A model generated the notes under the pieces. That model ran no database searches and was not told the origin of the DNA. It worked only from the letters and a program-made list of their open reading frames with translations. Both the position numbers and the translations under genes were made by a program. Positions 8,296 through 14,187 of a stretch of 18,014 nucleotides of DNA are shown here, piece after piece (within the stretch, counting starts at the first letter, position 1; each line of letters opens with the position of its first letter). The DNA comes from Ignavibacteria bacterium. GTDB taxonomy: Bacteria; Bacteroidota; Ignavibacteria; Tepidaquicellales; OLB5. The DNA lies in the NCBI GenBank assembly GCA_030835005.1, contig JAUQWT010000240.1, positions 1-18,014 of the forward strand, read 5' to 3'.

Positions 8296-9081
8296 TCAAT
8301 ATTTCGGAGGCGTCCAACCGGAGCGCTTCCATGATTTCAACTCAAGTGTAATGTTCCCAATTTCAACTTCTAGCTTTGCCTTTAGAGGAACTGCGGCAGC
8401 ATCGTTTGAAAACCAGCCGGAAAAATTGCCTGTCAAACCGAACACTGCTTTAAAATATAAAAAGCCGTCAAGGAATACTGAAGAAATATCGTATTCAATA
8501 TCAGATATTTCTATCTCAGTATTTTTAGATGAGTAATTTATTTTCATCAAAGCCGTATCAGTATGCATTAATACCGGTACATATTCAGTTTTATCTTTTC
8601 GGGCATTCAGCCTGGCATAATAGAATATCGACAGCCCGTCCTGGAATACTGTAGAAGTCAAGATCTTTTTATCCATCTCAATATTTTTATCGAACCCGGA
8701 CTTTTTAATCGTAATAAAATTAGAATCATAATTGAAATCACATACAAGCTCACTGCGTTTATCATCTTTATACTCATATGCAGTAAATTTATGCGGTCTT
8801 AACATTCCACCTTTCAGTTCAATTATGCTGGTAAAATCATAATCCACATTTATGAACGGTAGCGAGTTATTTGATTTAAGCTTCGCAGTAGTTGTGAAAA
8901 ATCCCGGTTTACCTGCTATTGCAGAAGTATTGAACTTTGCCCAGCCTATGTTAATGAACGAGTAATTTACTTCGTAATAAAGTTCTTCGCCGCTATAGAG
9001 TACTTCTGATTGTGAAAAAGTCCTGCTGTTAACAAATAACAGCAAGACCAGTAAAAAAGAGTGATATTTAAATAAGTTCAT
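8296..9081 (-). CDS. DUF3108 domain envelope protein
   Basis: This 261-residue protein begins with a signal peptide: a basic start, then the hydrophobic core FLLVLLLFV, with likely cleavage near residues 22-24 after SRTFS. The mature part matches DUF3108, an all-beta periplasmic domain of unknown function. Features seen are the opening GEELYYEVNYSFINIGWAKF (Y-x-[IV]-x-x-[GA]-x-x-x-A-G pattern), the central DYDFTSIIE and Y-E-Y-K-D-D-K-R segment, VFQDGLSIFYYARL, and a C-terminal P-x-KAKLEVEIG-N-I-T strand. Its ATG overlaps the stop of the upstream protease gene by four bases (ATGA). The two are therefore translationally coupled and may act together in the envelope, perhaps as protease and substrate or helper; that link is an inference. 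Confidence 0.8.
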   Translation of the reverse strand: MNLFKYHSFLLVLLLFVNSRTFSQSEVLYSGEELYYEVNYSFINIGWAKFNTSAIAGKPGFFTTTAKLKSNNSLPFINVDYDFTSIIELKGGMLRPHKFTAYEYKDDKRSELVCDFNYDSNFITIKKSGFDKNIEMDKKILTSTVFQDGLSIFYYARLNARKDKTEYVPVLMHTDTALMKINYSSKNTEIEISDIEYDISSVFLDGFLYFKAVFGLTGNFSGWFSNDAAAVPLKAKLEVEIGNITLELKSWKRSGWTPPKY

Positions 9082-10670
9082 CTAAGTTGAGCAAGCTTCT
9101 CCGCTTCAGGGAAAAGCTGCAGCGCTTTTTCCATTTGCTTGTCTGTGGCAAGGAATACAGCCATAGCGCCGTTATTGCCCCAAAGGTCTCTTGCTAAAAT
9201 TGATTTGATGCTCATTGATATAAAATCAGCATCTCTGTTCCACTGCTCTTCATTAAACTGAACATTCTTAGATGCTGCGAGATTCTTAAAATCCTCAAGC
9301 ATCGGGTTAGATACCTGGAAATTATCTCTGAACTTTATATAATCTGAATAAGATGATCTTATATTCTCCCTGTTGGCGTCAAAATATGAATTTGCATATT
9401 CCAGGAACAAGTTCAGTCTTCTTAGTTGAACGGAATATTCTGTTAATGTATCCAGTTTAACTATGAAATCAGGAGTTACTCCTCCGCCGCCGTACACTGT
9501 TCTGCCGCCCATTGTTTTGAACTCAGGTCTTGATGTATCTTTAGTATCGTTGTTATGATAAAGATTATCGCCTTCCTCCTGGTTGACAAGCATTTTCTTG
9601 TACTCGCCGCCTTCGTATGGCTTTTGAATAAGCCTTCCTGAAGGAGTATAGTATCTTGAAGTGGTTACTCTCATTGCCGATCCGTCGGAAAGGTCGTATT
9701 GCCTCTGAACTAAACCTTTGCCGAAAGTATTTTCGCCAACAACAATACCTCTATCCCAATCCTGAATAGCGCCGGAAACTATTTCGCTTGCAGATGCAGA
9801 GCCGTCATTCACAAGTACAACAAGCGGAATATTTGTGTATTCGCCGCCTTCAGAAATGTACTCATCGTTATAGGCAGGGATACGGCTTTTTGTATAAACT
9901 ATCTTCTTTCCCCTTTCAATAAACATACTTGCCATTTTGAATGCCTGGTCAAGATATCCGCCGGGGTTATTCCTGAGATCGAGCACCAGCTTTTTCATTC
10001 CGCTTTTCTTCATTTCAGCAAGCGCCTTTGAAAATTCATCATACGTAGTTGCTGAGAACCTTGTAACTCTTGCATAGCCAACTTCGTTATTGATCATGAA
10101 TGAAGCATCCACGCTGTAAAGCGGGATCTTATCGCGGGTAATTTCAAAATCTATAAGATCTTTGCTGTTGCCTCTTGCTATAGAAACTGTAACTTTTGTT
10201 CCTTTAGCGCCTCTTAATTTTTTAGGTACTTCTTCTCTTGTCATTCCAATAGAGCTCACGCCGTCAATCTTAACGATCTTATCACCTGCCTGAATACCAA
10301 GAGCTTCAGACGGCCCGCCTGAGATCGGAGTTATAATTGTAATTGTATCATTCACTATATCAAACTCAACACCAATGCCTTCAAAGCTTCCTGAAAAATC
10401 TTCATTAATTCGTTTTAACTGTTCCTGTGTTATATAAGTTGAATGCGGATCAAGCTCAGCAAGCATGCCTTTTATTGCTGCTTCGGTCAACTTATCAGCG
10501 CTAACGTCATCTACATAGTTTTTTTGAACTAAAGTGAGGGCCTCATTGAACTTCTTTACATTATCAAACACATCGTCTCCGGAAGCAGCAGTATTAACTT
10601 TCATACCCACCAGAACACCGATGGAAATGAGCATTAGGAAAATTGGGACCAGATATTTACGTTTTTGCAT
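9078..10670 (-). CDS. S41 family carboxy-terminal processing protease (CtpA/Prc type)
   Basis: This 530-residue serine protease has an N-terminal membrane anchor (about residues 7-23) placing it on the outer face of the inner membrane. A helical lead-in (40-90) follows, then a PDZ domain (about 93-178, with SGSFEGIGVEF and GIQAGDKIVKIDGV) and the S41 catalytic domain (190-350). The Ser-Lys dyad is visible as S293 in NDGSASASE and K318 in NTFGKGLVQ, with D304 in IQDWD and the upstream DLRNNPGGYL segment. The C-terminal 170 residues are a family extension. Such enzymes trim or degrade envelope proteins from the C-terminus. Bacteroidota often have several paralogues, so no gene symbol is given. 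It starts with ATG behind a good -7 box candidate. Its stop overlaps the start of the DUF3108 gene. Confidence 0.95.
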   Translation of the reverse strand: MQKRKYLVPIFLMLISIGVLVGMKVNTAASGDDVFDNVKKFNEALTLVQKNYVDDVSADKLTEAAIKGMLAELDPHSTYITQEQLKRINEDFSGSFEGIGVEFDIVNDTITIITPISGGPSEALGIQAGDKIVKIDGVSSIGMTREEVPKKLRGAKGTKVTVSIARGNSKDLIDFEITRDKIPLYSVDASFMINNEVGYARVTRFSATTYDEFSKALAEMKKSGMKKLVLDLRNNPGGYLDQAFKMASMFIERGKKIVYTKSRIPAYNDEYISEGGEYTNIPLVVLVNDGSASASEIVSGAIQDWDRGIVVGENTFGKGLVQRQYDLSDGSAMRVTTSRYYTPSGRLIQKPYEGGEYKKMLVNQEEGDNLYHNNDTKDTSRPEFKTMGGRTVYGGGGVTPDFIVKLDTLTEYSVQLRRLNLFLEYANSYFDANRENIRSSYSDYIKFRDNFQVSNPMLEDFKNLAASKNVQFNEEQWNRDADFISMSIKSILARDLWGNNGAMAVFLATDKQMEKALQLFPEAEKLAQLR

Positions 10671-10721
10671 TATTTGTTGGTTATTTGCAGAATAATTTTG
10701 ATTTTACTATACTTATATACA

Positions 10722-10729
10722 CAAATATA
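10722..10729 (-). promoter_or_regulatory. Likely -7 promoter box for the S41 protease/DUF3108 pair
   Basis: On the minus strand this reads TATATTTG, a full match to the Bacteroidota TAnnTTTG element, about 50 bases before the protease ATG in a 193-base gap. A leader of roughly 45 bases would result. The -33 element is poor (an AT-rich tract rather than a clean TTTG). The gap before the gene and its position make this the best promoter candidate in the window. Confidence 0.45.
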
Positions 10730-10760
10730 GCTAAATAAGTTTCATAATGAAAGATTTTGG

Positions 10761-10790
10761 TGAGAATATCGATTATGAGGGTAATTCTCA
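10761..10790. repeat. 7-bp inverted repeat in the TspO-protease gap
   Basis: TGAGAAT at 10761-10767 and ATTCTCA at 10784-10790 form a perfect 7-bp inverted repeat around 16 bases. It lies upstream of the proposed protease promoter and downstream of the tspO stop. It has no U-tract, so it is not an obvious terminator. It could be an operator half-site pair or chance. Confidence 0.25.
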
Positions 10791-10863
10791 GAGCCTGCCG
10801 CCCAGTTCAAATTTCAAAGACAATCGAAATGATCTTATTGGCTAATTGAAAATATGTGTGAGT

Positions 10864-11340
10864 CTAGCCCTGATTAAGCACTAGTATTGAAAAATTCAAA
10901 TAGGCAGCAAAACTTACCCAGATTAGGTAAGGAATAAGCAGAAGTGATGCAGATTTTGATATCGAAGAAAATTTTAAAATACTAAAAAATATGAACACCC
11001 ACATAAGCAAGATAACAACAAAAGCTATCACGATCTGGTGCAGCCCAAAAAAGATAATTGACCAGGATGCGTTTAGCACCAGCTGCACAAAGAACACTGC
11101 AATAGCAGCACCAGCTTTAGGATTAGTTGACTTCCTGTTCCAGACAAGGAACAGTGAAATTCCCATAACAGTGTACAAAATGATCCAAACTGGAGCAAAT
11201 ATCCAGCCTGGCGGATTCAATGCCGGCTTATTTAAAGCTGCATACCAAGTTGGGATTGATTCAACAGTGAAAAATGAACCAATGATACCTGCAAGCTGGC
11301 AAATAAGAATACAAAAAATTAACTTCAGAACATTTTTCAT
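10864..11340 (-). CDS. tspO: TspO/MBR family membrane protein
   Basis: This 158-residue protein has five predicted membrane helices, as in TspO (tryptophan-rich sensory protein, relative of the mitochondrial benzodiazepine receptor). Signatures are WYAALNKPALNPPGWIFAPV in loop 1 to helix 2, VQLVLNASWSIIFFG in helix 3 (the Q-L-x-L-N-x-x-W-S core), and PYLIWVSFAAYLN in helix 5. Length and motif spacing are normal. TspO proteins bind porphyrins and other hydrophobic ligands, and are linked to tetrapyrrole and stress signalling; the role here is unknown. It starts with ATG 19 bases after the DinB-fold gene and ends in TAG. It is probably the last gene of the ytxJ-like/ALDH-like/DinB/TspO run. Confidence 0.93.
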   Translation of the reverse strand: MKNVLKLIFCILICQLAGIIGSFFTVESIPTWYAALNKPALNPPGWIFAPVWIILYTVMGISLFLVWNRKSTNPKAGAAIAVFFVQLVLNASWSIIFFGLHQIVIAFVVILLMWVFIFFSILKFSSISKSASLLLIPYLIWVSFAAYLNFSILVLNQG

Positions 11341-11359
11341 TTATAAGGCTGGTTTTATC

Positions 11360-11899
11360 TTACTCATTGATATTTTTAGGTATTCTCTTCTTAATCAAAT
11401 TTATCTGCCCCCTGTGGTTAATTTCATCCTCAAAAACATGAAACCATACAAAATAATTATTGGCGGGTTTACCATTCCAGAAAGGCATTTCTTCATAAAG
11501 CCAATCATCATCCGCTGATTTAAGTTGCTCCAGAACTTTATTTCGTTCATTCATTAATGCTTCAAGATAGTAATCTATACTGTTGCCTTTAATATGTTCC
11601 CTTGCAGGCTCGCCTAAATACGAGGCATGCGCCCACTCTTTATCTTCTTCCGGTGTTAATTCTCTTTTTTGTAAGCTTAATATACGGTAAAAGAAATCAG
11701 TTGACGCAATATGCATCAGCAGAGCGCCTATTGAGTTTGCTTTTTCATCAAGAAGGTAGTCTAATTCTGAGAGTGTTAAGTTTTGAACTGATTCAATTGT
11801 AACACTCCTTGCGTAATTCATCATTGAGACTAACCTGCTTATTTCGTGAGTGTATCCTACAATATCAGTTATGAGGTAATTGTTATTGTTATTTGGCAT
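11360..11899 (-). CDS. DinB-fold (DinB/YfiT superfamily) putative metal-binding protein
   Basis: This 179-residue helical protein matches the DinB/DUF664 superfamily of four-helix bundle proteins, several of which are metal-dependent thiol-related transferases. The first metal-ligand helix shows SIGALLMHIAS (H63). The last helix shows WFHVFEDEINHRGQIN (H154, D158, H162). The family core there is H-x-x-x-H-x-x-x-H-R-G-Q, so the middle His is replaced by Asp, which may still bind metal. No signal peptide is seen; the run of Asn after the start (residues 3-7) is simply an AT-rich start region. Gaps are 35 bases to the ALDH-like gene and 19 to tspO. Thiol-transferase chemistry would suit the neighbouring YtxJ-like gene, but that is conjecture. 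Confidence 0.82.
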   Translation of the reverse strand: MPNNNNNYLITDIVGYTHEISRLVSMMNYARSVTIESVQNLTLSELDYLLDEKANSIGALLMHIASTDFFYRILSLQKRELTPEEDKEWAHASYLGEPAREHIKGNSIDYYLEALMNERNKVLEQLKSADDDWLYEEMPFWNGKPANNYFVWFHVFEDEINHRGQINLIKKRIPKNINE

Positions 11900-11934
11900 T
11901 CAATTCGTAATTTATAATTCCTAATTTTTAACTG

Positions 11935-12816
11935 TTAGAGCCCCATTGTATGCCAAACAGTCTTGATCTCAGTGAAATTTTGGATATTCCCGAGAGTTTC
12001 ATACTGCTCATCATCAAAAACATCATTTTTTGCCTGCGAGGCAGAATAAACAAACCGCTTCACATTACCTGCGCACGCAGTTTGGACATCTTTTTTGAAT
12101 GATGAATTGCTGTCGGCGTAATCGAATGCATTTACATCCATGTGCCCGGCTAAATGAGGAATAAGCTCCTTTTTCAATCCTGTAAGTATGTTAATTACTC
12201 CGCCGGGTAAATCACTTGTTGAAATGACCTCTGAAAATGATAAAGCCGGAAGCGGAGCTGTTTCAGAAGCTATAACCACGCAAGTGTTACCGCTTACTAT
12301 TACAGGACAAATTCTGCTGATAAAAGAAAGTATTGGATGCTCATTGGGCAGCAAGACTCCAACAACTCCGGTTGGTTCTGCCATAGAAAAATTAAAATAA
12401 CCATTCTGCACGGGATTGACAGATCCTGCAAGCTGAGCCCATTTGTCTGCAAATCCGGCATACCAAATAATTCTATCCACTGATTTCATTACTTCTCGTG
12501 TCGCCTGTCGGCGATTGGATAAAGTTGATTGCACTATTTCACTAACAAACTGATCTTTCCTGCCTTCAAGCATTTCTGCGAGTCTGTACAATACTTGACC
12601 TCTTTCGTATCCTGTCTTATTTGCCCATGTTTTGTAAGCACCGCGTGCGGCAACAACAGCATTCCTTATATCTTTCCTTGATGCGCGGGAAACATTGCAG
12701 ATTTTCCTTTTCGTTTTAGGATCTGTTGCGGGCATGTAACGCTCAGATTCAGTGCGCGTAAATTTGCCGCCAATGAACAGCTTGTACATTTTGGGGACTT
12801 GCAGTCTGCTTGTCAT
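11935..12816 (-). CDS. Half-length aldehyde dehydrogenase homologue, predicted pseudoenzyme
   Basis: This 293-residue protein aligns with the N-terminal, coenzyme-binding half of aldehyde dehydrogenases: YKLFIGGKF near residue 11, EPTGVVGVLLPNEHP at 147, SGNTCVVIASETAPL at 175 and LPGGVINILTG at 203. Aligned with the intact dehydrogenase at 16982, the residues needed for activity are gone. The PWNFP Asn is Glu159, the coenzyme-contact Lys of VVIKSAE is Ala183, the GSTEVG turn is absent, and the catalytic Glu of LELGG is Tyr257. The catalytic Cys domain is missing altogether, replaced by a tail of about 35 residues. The reading frame is clean with an ATG start, and only 35 bases follow before the DinB-fold gene, so there is no room for a lost 3' half. 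A structural or regulatory partner role is likely, but unproven. Confidence 0.85.
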   Translation of the reverse strand: MTSRLQVPKMYKLFIGGKFTRTESERYMPATDPKTKRKICNVSRASRKDIRNAVVAARGAYKTWANKTGYERGQVLYRLAEMLEGRKDQFVSEIVQSTLSNRRQATREVMKSVDRIIWYAGFADKWAQLAGSVNPVQNGYFNFSMAEPTGVVGVLLPNEHPILSFISRICPVIVSGNTCVVIASETAPLPALSFSEVISTSDLPGGVINILTGLKKELIPHLAGHMDVNAFDYADSNSSFKKDVQTACAGNVKRFVYSASQAKNDVFDDEQYETLGNIQNFTEIKTVWHTMGL

Positions 12817-12828
12817 AATTCGATATAA

Positions 12829-13164
12829 TTAATTCCTGAATTTTCTGATCTCAGAGTATAGTATTTTACCTTGAGAAGCTGAGAATACGGGCTTTCTGTT
12901 ATCAATGATAATTATTTGAGGAGATTCACGCCCAACTGAATACTTTTCAGAAATGCTTTCTGAGAGCTCTCTATTGCTATCAGCATTTATCAAGAATGTT
13001 TTCATTCTCATTTCACCTTCTGCCCACTCCCTTTCAAGCAATCGCCTGACAACAAAATTGATAACGCTGCCTGGTGAAAACTTTAATATCAAAACTTTTT
13101 CATTGATGGAAATCTCGTCAATTTCCCACAGTTTTTCTTCGGTTTCTATATTGATCCAGTTCAT
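12829..13164 (-). CDS. YtxJ/BrxC-like thioredoxin-fold protein lacking cysteine
   Basis: This 111-residue protein resembles YtxJ (DUF2847), a thioredoxin-fold protein of the bacillithiol redox system. The match covers NWINIETEEKLWEI at the start, VLILKFSPGSVIN in the active-site strand-loop, then the strong segment RELSESISEKYSVGRESPQI (family S-x-x-I-A-x-x-x-x-V-x-H-E-S-P-Q). In functional YtxJ the loop is T-x-C-P-I-S or R-C-S-I-S. Here the Cys position is Ser (codon AGC) and the whole protein has no cysteine, so thiol exchange is impossible. It starts with ATG just after a terminator-like hairpin and stops 12 bases before the half-length dehydrogenase, so it probably heads that transcript. 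The family call rests on my recall of the pattern. Confidence 0.7.
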   Translation of the reverse strand: MNWINIETEEKLWEIDEISINEKVLILKFSPGSVINFVVRRLLEREWAEGEMRMKTFLINADSNRELSESISEKYSVGRESPQIIIIDNRKPVFSASQGKILYSEIRKFRN

Positions 13165-13170
13165 TAATAA

Positions 13171-13204
13171 AAATTAAAGGTTTAGTTAAAACAATAACTA
13201 AACC
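13171..13204 (-). terminator. Intrinsic terminator-like hairpin before the YtxJ-like gene
   Basis: A perfect 10-bp inverted repeat, ggtttagtta at 13179-13188 and taactaaacc at 13195-13204, encloses the 6-base loop aaacaa. On the minus strand it is followed by TTTAATTTTT, giving a U-rich tail. It lies 27 bases after the stop of the 42-residue membrane protein and 14 bases before the ytxJ-like ATG. Its position suggests termination of the upstream transcript, or attenuation in the leader of the downstream one. Confidence 0.6.
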
Positions 13205-13231
13205 CGGATTGTTAATGAAATAATTTCAAAC

Positions 13232-13360
13232 TTAAAATGGGATCCTGAAAAAAATACCCAAAACCATAAAAACAACTACTATGTAAAACACAAGGAAACC
13301 TGCAGCAAAAGATACGCTCGCGGCAGTACTGGGATAATTCACTTCATTTTCTTCAGTCAT
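13232..13360 (-). CDS. Small single-helix membrane protein (42 aa)
   Basis: A short frame runs from ATG at 13358-13360 to TAA at 13232-13234. The protein has an acidic N-terminus (MTEENEVNYPS), then one long hydrophobic helix over about residues 15-38 (AAGFLVFYIVVVFMVLGIFF), and ends RIPF. Negative residues lie at the N-terminus and the only Arg follows the helix, so the positive-inside rule predicts N-out/C-in. The gene fills what would otherwise be an unexplained gap, 15 bases after the DUF4476 gene, and is followed by a terminator-like hairpin. Size and topology recall tiny accessory subunits of respiratory oxidases (such as subunit IIa of ba3-type oxidase), but no oxidase gene is in view and I do not recognise the family. 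No Shine-Dalgarno site is seen, as is usual here. Confidence 0.6.
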   Translation of the reverse strand: MTEENEVNYPSTAASVSFAAGFLVFYIVVVFMVLGIFFRIPF

Positions 13361-13375
13361 AAAGCAATTTAATAA

Positions 13376-14098
13376 TTATTTTCCAGAAATGTAATTCTTT
13401 AATTCTTCGATGCTCGAATCAAACGTAAAAGCTTCATAAACTTTGAAGAAGTTTTTCTGATCACAAATCTTCTTATAAGCATGCTTGGCAATTTCGAGTT
13501 TATTTGATTCAAAAGTGAAATAACCCAGAAGTTCCTTCAACTGTTCCGAGGTCAAATAATTTGCATCAATGGCTGATTTAAGTACGGCAACATTGCTTGT
13601 TTCAAAGCTGCGGTTGTTCACCGATTTTTTCAAATCACTGAAATCTTCTTTCTTCATAACTTTGTACCGGCATTCATCGTTTGTGCTGTATGTTTCTTTA
13701 TTGTTGTCACTGCTGCCGTCTCCGCATTTCTTCACACCTTCGCCTGAGGGAAAGAACCTTCTCATACCGTAAGCTTTCTTCTTGTATATTGCAAAAGCAT
13801 TGTATTCATCGATTACTGCATATAGATCCAAACCTGCCGGGATCTTGATCTTTCCTTCAAAAATAACATTTGCCTGAGGCAGTACATTTGCACCTTCCCT
13901 GACTACTTTTAGTGAATGCTCTCCCGGAGATATGTTATCGAATTCAGCATAATTCCCCGTTGAGAGCTGTGCGTTATCAAAAGTCACCGAAAAATCTCCA
14001 TCATCAAACAAAGAAAGCTGCAAATATGAACTCTGTGAATAAATGCTTGTGAAGAGTAATGCAATTAAAATGGCTGCAAATGATACTTTACTGAACAT
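13376..14098 (-). CDS. Exported DUF4476 domain protein
   Basis: This 240-residue protein starts with a signal peptide (SFAAILIALLFTSIYSQ; cleavage near residue 22). An N-terminal beta-rich part (about 24-108) contains YAEFDNISPGEHSLKV, like the short extracellular modules that carry a PEGA-type G-x-H turn. A linker with two pairs of nearby cysteines or charges follows (C125, C143). The C-terminal 90 residues match DUF4476: DFSDLKKSVNNRSFETSNV, YLTSEQLKELLGYFTFE and AFTFDSSIEELKNYI. DUF4476 is common in Bacteroidota and has no known function. The ATG follows AAAGGATC at a 10-base spacing, one of the few Shine-Dalgarno-like leaders here. There are 89 bases upstream to the radical SAM gene and 15 downstream to the small membrane protein. 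Confidence 0.82.
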   Translation of the reverse strand: MFSKVSFAAILIALLFTSIYSQSSYLQLSLFDDGDFSVTFDNAQLSTGNYAEFDNISPGEHSLKVVREGANVLPQANVIFEGKIKIPAGLDLYAVIDEYNAFAIYKKKAYGMRRFFPSGEGVKKCGDGSSDNNKETYSTNDECRYKVMKKEDFSDLKKSVNNRSFETSNVAVLKSAIDANYLTSEQLKELLGYFTFESNKLEIAKHAYKKICDQKNFFKVYEAFTFDSSIEELKNYISGK

Positions 14099-14187
14099 CG
14101 TTATGAGATCCTTTCTCTGTTTGTTTTTTCGTTAAACATATTCTACCGGGTGTAATTTGCCGGGAAGCTTCAACCTAAATAGTTCCA

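Noticed and set aside
10747..10845. 32-codon plus-strand frame in the intergenic region
   Set aside because: Too short, unlike any family I know, no leader signal; kept only as part of the gap description.
10991..11518. Plus-strand open frame of 175 codons
   Set aside because: It lies antisense to the tspO and DinB-fold genes, which have strong family motifs; it has no recognisable domain.
11935..12816. Half-length dehydrogenase as a frameshifted or truncated pseudogene
   Set aside because: The frame is clean and the space to the next gene is 35 bases, too small for a lost catalytic domain of about 200 residues; no remnants are visible.
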